Shown one piece after another: positions 26,319 to 34,471 of a stretch of 64,000 nucleotides of DNA. The notes under the pieces were generated by a model. It did not search any database, was not told the origin of the DNA, and saw nothing but the letters and a program-made list of their open reading frames with translations. Position 1 is the stretch's first letter; every line of letters begins with the position of its first letter. Source of the stretch: Bacteroidales bacterium (lineage in GTDB: Bacteria > Bacteroidota > Bacteroidia > Bacteroidales > UBA932); assembly GCA_017615435.1 (NCBI GenBank), contig JAGAAF010000003.1:38484-102483 (forward strand), read 5' to 3'. A program made the position numbers and the translations under genes.

Positions 26319-28208
26319 TCATTTTATTGACATACTGCGCATAGAATTGAGGACGGCGAGGACCATAACGCCGACGTCGGCGAAGACGGCTGCCCACATT
26401 CCGGCGAGTCCAAGGGCGCCGAGCACGAGGCAGGCGGCCTTGATTCCGAGGGCGAAGACTATGTTCTGACGGACGATACGCAGGCACTTGCGGCTGATTT
26501 TGACGGCCGTCACTATGCCCATAGGGTCATCGTCCATAAGGACCACGTCTGCCGCTTCGATGGCGGCATCAGAGCCCATAGCGCCCATCGCGACACCCAC
26601 ATCGGCGCGGGTGAGGACGGGAGCGTCGTTGATTCCGTCTCCCACGAACGCGACCTTTCCGGGCACATCGTCGGCCATCAGCTCTTCGACTTTGTCGACC
26701 TTGTCGGCAGGGAGGAGCCCGCTGCACACGCGGTCCACTCCCAGTTCCACGGCCACGTGGCCCGCCACCTTGGGCGAATCGCCCGTGAGCATAACCGTGC
26801 GGGTGATTCCGGCCTTGCGGAGCAGATCTATTGCCTTACGAGAGGTAGGCTTAACGACATCGGCAATGAGTATATGTCCGGCGTACTCTCCGTCGAGGGA
26901 GATGTGCACGAGGGTTCCTGTGCAATGGCAGGGAAGAGGTTCCACTCCGACACTGCGCATAAGCTTCTCGTTTCCTGCGGCCACCTTGATTCCGTCCACG
27001 ACCGCCAGCACACCTTCTCCGGCAACTTCCTGAATATCAGTGACTTTTGTGCGGTCAACAGGTTTTCCGTAGGCCGTTTGGATACTGCGGCTTATGGGGT
27101 GGGACGAGGCGCATTCGGCGTGGGCGGCGAGCTCGATCAGACGGGCTTCGTCAATAGGGGAGTGATGCACTGCAGTAACCTCGAAAACGCCCTTGGTAAG
27201 GGTTCCGGTCTTGTCGAAGACAAAGGTTTTGACCTTCGAGAGCGCCTCCAGGTAGTTCGAACCCTTGACCAGGATGCCTCTGCGGCCGGCACCGCCTATG
27301 GCGGCAAAGAAACTCAGGGGGATGCTGATAACCAGTGCGCACGGGCAGCTGATCACCAGGAAGGTAAGGGCGCGGTAGATCCACGTTCTCCACTCCGGAC
27401 CGCCGTCAGCGCCGGTAATAAGGGAGAACAGGGGAGGAAGGATTGCAAGGGCCAGGGCACTGAAGCACACCGCAGGCGTGTAAATGCGCGCGAAACGCGA
27501 TATAAATGCTTCTGACTGGGATTTATGCGAGGTTGAATTCTCCACCAACTCGAGGACCTTGGTGACAGTCGACTCGCCGAAAGGCTTGGTGGTGCGGACT
27601 CTCAAAACTCCCACTAGGTTGATGCAGCCGCTGATAATCTCATCGCCGGGGCCGACGTCGCGGGGAAGGCTCTCGCCCGTAAGCGCAGAAGTGTTAAGGG
27701 TGGAGTTACCCTTTTCCACGATGCCGTCCAGAGGCACTTTTTCGCCCGGCTGGACTATTATGATAGAGCCGACTTCGACCTCGTTGGGATCGACCCAGTG
27801 CAGGGTCCCGCCTGTCTCCACATTAGCGTAGTCCGGGCGTATGTCCATCAGGGCGGATATGCTCTTGCGGCTCTTGCCCACGGCGTAGTTCTGGAAGAAT
27901 TCGCCTATCTGGTAGAAGAGCATCACGGCGATGGCTTCGTTATAGTCGCCGCTTTTCTCCCAAATCGCCAGTGCAAAGGCTCCTGCGGTGGCCACAGTCA
28001 TCAGAAAATTCTCATCTGAGGGCCTTCCATTGATGATTCCGAGGCCGGCTTTACGCAGAATATCGTAGCCGATCAGTATGTAAACGCCCAGATAGCAGGC
28101 GAGTTTCAGGTAGAAATTGCTGATGGGAATAAAGCTCAAGGCAGCGGTAAAAACCGCCGTCAGAACTATCCTGATCAGCATTTTCTGCTGTTTTTTAGTT
28201 AATTTCAT
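26319..28208 (-). CDS. Heavy-metal P1B-type ATPase, Zn/Cd/Pb class
   Basis: Metal-exporting P-type ATPase of 629 residues. The transmembrane metal site is CPCALVIS (about 287-294), the P1B-2 form of Zn/Cd/Pb pumps; Cu pumps have CPCALGLA. The phosphorylation motif DKTGTLTKG (Asp near 329), a phosphatase TGE segment (ALTGESLP) and the hinge GDGINDAPVL are intact. It begins directly with membrane helices and lacks the N-terminal HMA domain, which is encoded as a separate small protein just upstream. A 9-bp perfect palindrome sits right before its start. Confidence 0.92.
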   Translation of the reverse strand: MKLTKKQQKMLIRIVLTAVFTAALSFIPISNFYLKLACYLGVYILIGYDILRKAGLGIINGRPSDENFLMTVATAGAFALAIWEKSGDYNEAIAVMLFYQIGEFFQNYAVGKSRKSISALMDIRPDYANVETGGTLHWVDPNEVEVGSIIIVQPGEKVPLDGIVEKGNSTLNTSALTGESLPRDVGPGDEIISGCINLVGVLRVRTTKPFGESTVTKVLELVENSTSHKSQSEAFISRFARIYTPAVCFSALALAILPPLFSLITGADGGPEWRTWIYRALTFLVISCPCALVISIPLSFFAAIGGAGRRGILVKGSNYLEALSKVKTFVFDKTGTLTKGVFEVTAVHHSPIDEARLIELAAHAECASSHPISRSIQTAYGKPVDRTKVTDIQEVAGEGVLAVVDGIKVAAGNEKLMRSVGVEPLPCHCTGTLVHISLDGEYAGHILIADVVKPTSRKAIDLLRKAGITRTVMLTGDSPKVAGHVAVELGVDRVCSGLLPADKVDKVEELMADDVPGKVAFVGDGINDAPVLTRADVGVAMGAMGSDAAIEAADVVLMDDDPMGIVTAVKISRKCLRIVRQNIVFALGIKAACLVLGALGLAGMWAAVFADVGVMVLAVLNSMRSMSIK

Positions 28209-28220
28209 ACCATATAATTT

Positions 28221-28240
28221 AAATCGGTATGTACCGATTT
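28221..28240. promoter_or_regulatory. Perfect 9-bp palindrome between HMA and ATPase genes
   Basis: AAATCGGTA, two bases, TACCGATTT. It overlaps the stop codon of the HMA gene and ends 12 nt before the ATPase start, exactly where ribosomes would load. It could be an RNA hairpin that tunes ATPase translation, or an operator for a metal sensor. No T-run follows, so it is not an intrinsic terminator. Confidence 0.6.
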
Positions 28241-28457
28241 ATAATTCTATTTCACAGTCGGGTTCGACTTTTTTGCAGGCGCGGAGTACGTTGTTCATAA
28301 TTGTTTTGTCGTCGGCGCCGTCAGGGAAGTCGACGATCATTTTCTGGGTCATAAAGTTCACGACCGCGTTTTCGACGCCTTCGGTCTTTTTGGCGGCGTT
28401 TTCCATCAGGAGAGCGCAGTTTGCGCAGTCGACTTCGATATTGTATGTCTTTTTCAT
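28239..28457 (-). CDS. Stand-alone HMA-domain metal-binding protein
   Basis: A 72-residue heavy-metal-associated domain protein. The fold pattern beta-alpha-beta-beta-alpha-beta fits. The metal loop is DCANC (C11, C14), the aspartate-containing form GMDC/DCxxC seen in Zn/Cd/Pb pumps. I use the ATG at 28457 (MKKTYNIEV); an in-frame start 10 codons upstream adds a non-conserved tail. The adjacent P1B-2 ATPase lacks its own HMA domain, so this protein probably supplies or replaces that module in trans. Confidence 0.88.
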   Translation of the reverse strand: MKKTYNIEVDCANCALLMENAAKKTEGVENAVVNFMTQKMIVDFPDGADDKTIMNNVLRACKKVEPDCEIEL

Positions 28458-28560
28458 AATCTGTTGAGTTTTTGTTTCACAGTGCAAAGTTCGGGTGGCT
28501 GGAGGAGATATCCATACCTACAGTTTGGTATTTTCGCGTTTCGCTCAAATAAGTTACAGT

Positions 28561-28586
28561 TAACCTGCGGGGAAGACCGCAGGTTA
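28561..28586. terminator. Perfect 10-bp hairpin downstream of the GH3 gene
   Basis: TAACCTGCGG, loop of six, CCGCAGGTTA. It lies 52 nt past the GH3 stop and about 100 nt before the HMA start, both leftward. The stem is strong but no T-run follows on either strand, so it may be a weak terminator, a processing signal or an operator for the HMA gene. Confidence 0.45.
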
Positions 28587-28637
28587 GTATTAATTCATAT
28601 GCAAGTTAACATAATATAAATTGTGTAACAAGAGCGC

Positions 28638-30854
28638 TTATTTGAGTGTGAAAGGCAAATCTGCCCGTATATCAGCCGACGATGTGCCGATCAGCGCGTG
28701 GAACTCGCCCGGTTCCGCGACCCATTCGTGTTTGTCTGCGTCAAAGAAACTGAGCGCTTCCTTATTAATGGTGAAACTCACTTTTTTGCTCTCGCCCGGA
28801 TTCAGGTAGATTTTCTCGAATCCCTTGAGTTCTTTCGCCGGACGGGCCACGGATGCTTCGGTGTCGCTGACATAAAGCTGGACGACTTCGGCTCCGGCGA
28901 GCTTGCCCGTGTTCTTTACGGTTGCGCTGACTTTCCAGCCGGATCCGCTGCGTTTCACGCTCGCATTGCCGATTTCGAAGCTAGTGTAGCTCAGTCCGTG
29001 TCCGAATGCGAAGTCCACGGTTATGTTCTGAGTGTCATACCAACGGTAGCCGATAAACACTCCTTCGTCGTAGTATTCCTGCCACCATTCCTTGCCTTCT
29101 TCGCGCACTCCCGGATATTGGCGAACAGTCTTTAACGGCCCGTCAATCAGCGACTTAGGCATTGTGAACGGAAGTTTTCCGGAAGGATTGACCGCGCCTG
29201 TAAGCACGTCTGCCAGGGCGTGTCCGCTCTCAGACCCGCCGTACCAGCCCTGCACGATTGCTCCAACCTTGGAAGCCCACGGCATAGCAACTGGCGAACC
29301 GGAGATATTGACGACCACCATAGGGCGCTCAAGCCCTGCAAGGGCCTCTATAAGCTCGTTCTGGCCGTAAGGAAGCACTATGTCTGCCCGGTCTGTGCCT
29401 TCGTTGTCCTGGAAGTTGCTCTTGTTCAGTCCACCGATGAAGATTATCACATCCGCGTCCTTCCCCGCAGCCAGCGCGTCAGCCTTGAGTTGCGCCGCGC
29501 TGCGCTTTTCGCTGAGGTCCTGACCGGTGATAACCTTGTTGTAATCGGTGGTGACATCACCCACATAACCACGCTCCCAGACGACCTCCGCCTTGCCGGC
29601 AAAAGCCTCCCTGAGGGCATCCAGAGGGATTATTTCGTACTTCGTCTTCAAGTTCGAAGAACCTCCGCCCACTACCATCATCTTGTAGGCATTCTCCCCC
29701 ACCACGAGGATTTTTCCGCCTTCAGGTACATTCAGAGGCAGGGTTCCGTCGTTCTGGAGCAGCACGATGCCCTCGGCTGCAATCTTACGGGCGGCGGCGA
29801 AATGCTCGGGCGAAGTGAAACTGCCGAAATGCTGCTCGGGACCCATCGAGGTGCGGAAAATGGTGCGAAGTATGCGGGAGGCCTTGTCGTCGAGACCCTC
29901 GATGCTTGCGCGGCCGTCGCGCAGACGCTCAAGATACGGGCGTGCCAGATGGTAATGCGAATACGAATCGGATGCCGCGCCCGTGAGGCCGTTGGTCCAG
30001 GTGCCCATCTCGATATCCAGGCCGTTGGTGACGGCCTCATCATCGTCGCGGCATCCGCCCCAGTCGCTCACGACCACCCCGTCGAAACCCCACTCCCCTT
30101 TGAGGATATCGCAAAGCAGACGTTTGTTGTGGCAGTTGAACTGGCCGTTCCAGAGATTGTAGGAACCCATAATCGCCCAGGCGCCACCGTCCACTACGGC
30201 CGCCTTGAACGCGGGAAGATAGATTTCGTAGAGGGTGCGGTCGTCCACCACTGAATTGGTGGCGGTGCGGCGCGTCTCCTGGTTGTTCACGGCGAAGTGC
30301 TTCACGCACGCGGCCACACCGTTGCTCTGGACGCCCTGGACGTAAGGCACCACCAGCTGGCCGACGAGATACGGGTCTTCGCCCATATACTCGAACGTAC
30401 GGCCGTTGAGCGGAGTGCGTCCCATATTGATGCCCGGGCCGAGCAGGATGTCCTTCTCACGGTAGCGCGCTTCCTGGCCTATGCAGTCGCCATAGAGCCT
30501 CGAAAGATCGCGATCCCAGGTGGCGGCGAGGTTGATGAGGGCCGGGAAGGCCGTGCAGGAATCATTGGTCCATCCCGCCTGGTCCCACTCGTCCCAGAGC
30601 ACCTCGGGGCGTATGCCGTGAGGGCCGTCGGTGTGCCAGAGTTCGGGAATGCCGAGACGCGGAACGCCCGCGCTCGAGAACTTCGACTGCGCGTGCGTCA
30701 TCGCCACCTTTTCCTCCATAGTCATACGGCTGAGCGCATCGCTTACGCGCGCTTCAAGGGGTTTGGACGGGTCCAGGTACACGGGAGTCGAGTTCTTCGG
30801 GCAGCAAGCCGCAAATGCGATTGCGGTCGCCGCGAGTACAAACAATCTTTTCAT
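28638..30854 (-). CDS. GH3 beta-glucosidase-like lipoprotein of the PUL
   Basis: A 738-residue exo-acting beta-glycosidase. A lipoprotein signal (C17 in AFAACC) places it in the periplasm or on the membrane. The GH3 N-terminal barrel has the nucleophile motif VVVSDWGG (Asp near 263) and substrate-binding segments HTDGPHGIRPE and CVKHFAVNNQETRR. The second domain and the C-terminal fibronectin-III-like domain (VSATVKNTGKLAGAEVVQLY) follow. GH3 enzymes of this shape remove beta-glucose, beta-xylose or related residues; the specificity is open. It overlaps the upstream gene by 1 nt, and both leave the divergent PUL promoter. Confidence 0.9.
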   Translation of the reverse strand: MKRLFVLAATAIAFAACCPKNSTPVYLDPSKPLEARVSDALSRMTMEEKVAMTHAQSKFSSAGVPRLGIPELWHTDGPHGIRPEVLWDEWDQAGWTNDSCTAFPALINLAATWDRDLSRLYGDCIGQEARYREKDILLGPGINMGRTPLNGRTFEYMGEDPYLVGQLVVPYVQGVQSNGVAACVKHFAVNNQETRRTATNSVVDDRTLYEIYLPAFKAAVVDGGAWAIMGSYNLWNGQFNCHNKRLLCDILKGEWGFDGVVVSDWGGCRDDDEAVTNGLDIEMGTWTNGLTGAASDSYSHYHLARPYLERLRDGRASIEGLDDKASRILRTIFRTSMGPEQHFGSFTSPEHFAAARKIAAEGIVLLQNDGTLPLNVPEGGKILVVGENAYKMMVVGGGSSNLKTKYEIIPLDALREAFAGKAEVVWERGYVGDVTTDYNKVITGQDLSEKRSAAQLKADALAAGKDADVIIFIGGLNKSNFQDNEGTDRADIVLPYGQNELIEALAGLERPMVVVNISGSPVAMPWASKVGAIVQGWYGGSESGHALADVLTGAVNPSGKLPFTMPKSLIDGPLKTVRQYPGVREEGKEWWQEYYDEGVFIGYRWYDTQNITVDFAFGHGLSYTSFEIGNASVKRSGSGWKVSATVKNTGKLAGAEVVQLYVSDTEASVARPAKELKGFEKIYLNPGESKKVSFTINKEALSFFDADKHEWVAEPGEFHALIGTSSADIRADLPFTLK

Positions 30855-31588
30855 TATCTATCGAATTTATATTTCAAAGTCCAGGTGAAAGGCTTTCCGG
30901 GATATGCTTTCACTTTGTTGTAGGGTTCCGGGCAGGCAACCCGCTGGTTGGCCCAAAGAAGGGTTCGGACAACCGGCACGTCAGCGCTTATGCAGACTTC
31001 GAGCGGTCCGTCGCTGATCCTCACGGCGTAGGTCATTCCGCCAGGGCCGACCGGCGCGAAGGGCAGTTCGATGCACCTCGACTCCCCTACCAGTTCCTTG
31101 CCCATAGTGAAGAAATTATGGTTGTAGACCTCGGTCTCTATGGGCCTGAAAGCCTCGAGGGTATGGCGGATCTCGAAGGAGGACTCCCCTGTCAGGGCAA
31201 TCTCTTTCAGGTAATCGTACTCGCCGTCGATAACGTGACGGAAACGTACGGCGTCGGCGGTCGCTTCCACACTCCACTTCCCCGCATCGGCGATTTCATA
31301 GAGTTTGAAACGGTCGTACGGCGCACCGTCGCCCCGAAGCAGGCCGACGCCTATCTTAAGAAGCAGTCCAGGCTCGGGTCCGGGCAGCACGGTGAATTCT
31401 TCGGCGGGGCCGCATACGGCGTCGTGCGCAAAGGGGTCGTAACGTTCGAACCACCTTCCCGCAAGTTCCTGACCATCAAACAATAAGGAATCGAAAACAC
31501 CGCTTCGGTCGAAGCGTGTCCCCTGATAAAAGCCGTCTTCAGGGAGATGAAGGGAAAGGCTTAGATTTTTTGTGGATAAATTGTGCAC
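30854..31588 (-). CDS. Unknown protein, possibly galactose-mutarotase-like
   Basis: About 244 residues from the GTG at 31588. The frame is open further upstream, but that part contains the promoter. There is no signal peptide. The sequence is beta-rich, with GFYQGTRFDRSGVF near the start and SFEIRHTLEAFRP followed by EVYNHNFFTMG, a pattern resembling galactose-mutarotase-like beta-sandwich proteins. I do not recognise a defined family. A cytoplasmic sugar epimerase or sugar-sensing role is inferred from its place in front of the GH3 gene and facing the sugar-catabolic genes. The start codon is uncertain. Confidence 0.55.
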   Translation of the reverse strand: MHNLSTKNLSLSLHLPEDGFYQGTRFDRSGVFDSLLFDGQELAGRWFERYDPFAHDAVCGPAEEFTVLPGPEPGLLLKIGVGLLRGDGAPYDRFKLYEIADAGKWSVEATADAVRFRHVIDGEYDYLKEIALTGESSFEIRHTLEAFRPIETEVYNHNFFTMGKELVGESRCIELPFAPVGPGGMTYAVRISDGPLEVCISADVPVVRTLLWANQRVACPEPYNKVKAYPGKPFTWTLKYKFDR

Positions 31589-31591
31589 ATA

Positions 31592-31622
31592 CAAATATAA
31601 AAAGATTCTTGCTTTATACACA
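31592..31622 (-). promoter_or_regulatory. Leftward PUL promoter
   Basis: Read leftward: TGTG (31622-31619), 19 nt, TATATTTG (31599-31592), an exact TAnnTTTG -7 box. Transcription would begin close to the GTG at 31588, so the leader would be nearly absent. Confidence 0.65.
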
Positions 31623-31638
31623 TATATTACTATATTTG
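31608..31638 (+). promoter_or_regulatory. Rightward PUL promoter
   Basis: CTTG (31608-31611), 19 nt, TATATTTG (31631-31638). It drives the MFS-to-regulator run. It is interleaved with the leftward promoter, so one bound regulator could control both arms. Confidence 0.75.
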
Positions 31639-31672
31639 CACCAAAGTAGACCACAGTTCAACACACTTACAG

Positions 31673-33013
31673 ATGAAACCATCTCCGAAGTGGTATAAAT
31701 GGGAAGTACTTGCGCTCCTCTGGGTAGCCTATCTGCTAAACCAGGGAGACCGCCAGGTCTTCAATTCAGTGCTGCCCCAGATCAGGGACAGTTTGTCGCT
31801 CACAGACACCTCTGTCAGCCTTATCGCAGTATTCTTCAACCTCTTCTACGCGGCTATGGTGCCAGTCGGAGGCTGGGTCGGGGACAAGTTCTCCAGAAAG
31901 TGGGTCACGACCCTGAGCATCCTGTTCTGGAGCGTCGCCACTATGTTCACGGGACTCGCGAACGGAGTTTTCCTGCTGATACTCACCCGAAGTATAGCTA
32001 CGGGCGGCGGCGAGGCCTTCTTCGGACCGGCCAACTACTCCCTGCTCGGTCAGTATCACACGGATACGCGTGCCCGGGCGATGAGTATACACCAGACCTC
32101 CTACTATGTGGGGGTAATCCTGGCCGGATGGCTCGCCGGCTATATCGGAGACCACCTCGGCTGGCAGTACGCCTTCTACATCTTCGGCGGCGCCGGAGTC
32201 ATCTGGGCCGCGGTAATGGCCTTCCGTCTCAAAGACGCCCCTCAGGAAGAGAGGCATCTGCGCGCGGGAGGTGACGAAGGAAGAGCGGACGGGCAAATTG
32301 GTTTTTCGAGCAGCGACTCGAAAAATAATTTGACCGGAAGCGTTGGGAAGCAGATGCCGGCTAAGGTAAGTATTTGGGATGGATTCAAGACGGTGTTCAC
32401 CACTCCTACGGCGCTGATGGTGACAATCGGCTTCTGCGGGTTCATATTCGTGATCACCGGGTATATGACCTGGGTCCCGACTTTCCTGCAGGAGAACTTC
32501 GGTCAGACGGGAGCCCAGGCAGGCCTTAATTCTATGCTGTGGACCTATGTAGCTGCGTTCGCAGGCGTGCTGCTCGCCGGTACCCTGTCGGACAAATGGG
32601 CCGCCAAAGACCCTCGCAAGCGTATGGTCATCCAGGGAGTCGGCCTGATTCTGGGAGCGGCCTTCCTGCCGTTTATGGGCAGCGCGTCAAGCGTATGGCT
32701 GCTCTACCTCTGCTTCGCGGGCTGGGGCTTCTTCCGCGCCTTCTTCGACGCTAATATTTACGCCGCACTCTACGACGTCACACCCGAGCACCTGCACGCC
32801 AGTTGCTCCAGCGCGATGATTATGACCGGTTTTGCCGTGGGCGCGACCGCCCCTTATGTGCTCGCGCTCATCAAGCAGGCCACGGGCAGCCTCAATGCCA
32901 CCTTCCCCATCCTGGGAGTCATCTGGCTACTGTGCGGCCTTGCCTGCCTATGGGTAAGCTGGAAGCACTACAACAAAGACAACGCAAAAATCAAAATACA
33001 AAACAATGACTAA
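31673..33013 (+). CDS. MFS sugar (acid) transporter
   Basis: Inner-membrane major-facilitator protein of 446 residues with twelve predicted helices. The loop 2-3 motif GWVGDKFSRKWV and the opening LLWVAYLLNQGDRQVFNSVLPQI are typical of the anion:cation symporter/hexuronate-like branch. The central cytoplasmic loop is long (about 190-225) and carries a low-complexity segment. First gene of the rightward arm; it probably brings the released monosaccharide into the cell. Its 3' end overlaps the isomerase gene by 8 nt. Confidence 0.88.
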   Translation: MKPSPKWYKWEVLALLWVAYLLNQGDRQVFNSVLPQIRDSLSLTDTSVSLIAVFFNLFYAAMVPVGGWVGDKFSRKWVTTLSILFWSVATMFTGLANGVFLLILTRSIATGGGEAFFGPANYSLLGQYHTDTRARAMSIHQTSYYVGVILAGWLAGYIGDHLGWQYAFYIFGGAGVIWAAVMAFRLKDAPQEERHLRAGGDEGRADGQIGFSSSDSKNNLTGSVGKQMPAKVSIWDGFKTVFTTPTALMVTIGFCGFIFVITGYMTWVPTFLQENFGQTGAQAGLNSMLWTYVAAFAGVLLAGTLSDKWAAKDPRKRMVIQGVGLILGAAFLPFMGSASSVWLLYLCFAGWGFFRAFFDANIYAALYDVTPEHLHASCSSAMIMTGFAVGATAPYVLALIKQATGSLNATFPILGVIWLLCGLACLWVSWKHYNKDNAKIKIQNND

Positions 33014-34469
33014 AACCGACAAGAGCCGGAGGGCCCGGGCTGGGCTGCTCCTGATTGCCTCCCCGCGTTTCAAGAACCTGAGCGGTCCGAAACGCGGCAC
33101 CTACGGCGAGCGCAAGGACAAAGTCGTGAAGGAGATCAAGGCCACGATGGATTTTATGGACCTGGTCGACCCCGGCATAGTCTACGAGCGTGAAGACGCC
33201 GAGAAGGCGCTCAAAATGTTCTTCGACCAGAAAGTGGACTTCGTCTATGCCGAATTCCTTTCCTGGAGCGAAGATTTCGCCTGGCTGCATTTCTTGCGCG
33301 ACTGCCCGGAGATGCCCATCATCTTCTGCAATGTGGCAAAGCCCAGAATGACCTTCGAGACCACCCTGGACGAGGATGACTTCGTGGATTATCTCTGCGC
33401 CGGCACCCTTGTAGGCTCGCTGGAAGGCTCCGGCAGCATCAAGCGCGTCCCCCGCAAGAATGTCCGCACGGTCCTCGGCACCCGCGAGGAGATCACCGAA
33501 CAGGTCCGCATCTTCTCGCAGGCAGCCCGCACCCGCAGCATCCTCCGGAGCAGCACCGTGGGCCTTATGGCCAATATGAACGAGGCTATGTGGAGCACGT
33601 ATTTCGACAATTACGACCTCTTCACCAAGATAGGGCCGGAAATACGCTATCTCCCCTATTCCGACTACGGCCTCGAGATCGAGAACCTTACCGACGAAGA
33701 GGTGAATGCCTACGCCAAGGAACTGACCTCTAAATACAAGATGATGCCGGATGTGGAATGGGACAAGCTGATAGGCTGCCTCAAGGCCACTCTGGCTATC
33801 AAGAAAATGGCCGAGAAGAACGGCATCGACTGCTACGTCTACAACGACATCGACCTGGCCACCTTCAGGACGGCCGGCTGCCGTGCCGGCTTCTACCCGC
33901 AGTGGTTCAACGAGAACGTCAGCGTGCTCGTGCCCGAAGCCGACATAGGCGCCGGCCTCGCCACCTACATCCTGAAGCTCCTCAGCGGCAAGAACGTGAA
34001 CTTCATCGAGCCCTTCCACATCGAGGATGACTTCGGCACCTTCGCAGGCGGCCACGCAGGTCCCAACGACCACAACGACCCAGCCTGGCAGCAGAACGTG
34101 GTGATTTCCCGCGACGTTCGCTTCGCCAAAACCTCCTGGAAGTATGCTGGAGCCCCGTTCGCCTGGTACCGCATCAGCCCCGGAATGAAGACGGTCTGCG
34201 GCCTCTACGAAGAGGACGGCAAGTACAAGCTAGTCACCTTTATGGCCGAGAGCCTTTCCGAGAAAGACACCCCTCAGACCGACAAGAAGCACCTGCTCGC
34301 GACCTACTCGCACACCATCTTCAAGCCCGAAGTTCCCGTCAAGGAACTCTTCGAAAGGGTCCTGAAGATAGGCGTCACCCAGCACTACGCAATAGTCGAC
34401 GGCGACTGGCGTCCCCAACTCCAGGCCCTCGCAGAAATAATGAATTTTGAATATTACGATATTAGGTAG
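33006..34469 (+). CDS. Fucose/arabinose-isomerase-like enzyme
   Basis: A 487-residue cytoplasmic protein resembling the L-fucose/L-arabinose ketol-isomerase superfamily. The best marker is PEADIGAGLATYIL (near 312), which corresponds to the ESDxxGAL metal-ligand segment of FucI-type enzymes. Other acidic and His residues lie in NDIDLATF and HIEDDF/GPNDHND. It is shorter than classical FucI (about 590) and does not match AraA (about 500) motif for motif. The substrate is likely an aldose released by the PUL. It sits between the MFS importer and the PMI-like fusion, with 2 nt to the next gene. Confidence 0.7.
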   Translation: MTKTDKSRRARAGLLLIASPRFKNLSGPKRGTYGERKDKVVKEIKATMDFMDLVDPGIVYEREDAEKALKMFFDQKVDFVYAEFLSWSEDFAWLHFLRDCPEMPIIFCNVAKPRMTFETTLDEDDFVDYLCAGTLVGSLEGSGSIKRVPRKNVRTVLGTREEITEQVRIFSQAARTRSILRSSTVGLMANMNEAMWSTYFDNYDLFTKIGPEIRYLPYSDYGLEIENLTDEEVNAYAKELTSKYKMMPDVEWDKLIGCLKATLAIKKMAEKNGIDCYVYNDIDLATFRTAGCRAGFYPQWFNENVSVLVPEADIGAGLATYILKLLSGKNVNFIEPFHIEDDFGTFAGGHAGPNDHNDPAWQQNVVISRDVRFAKTSWKYAGAPFAWYRISPGMKTVCGLYEEDGKYKLVTFMAESLSEKDTPQTDKKHLLATYSHTIFKPEVPVKELFERVLKIGVTQHYAIVDGDWRPQLQALAEIMNFEYYDIR

Positions 34470-34471
34470 CT

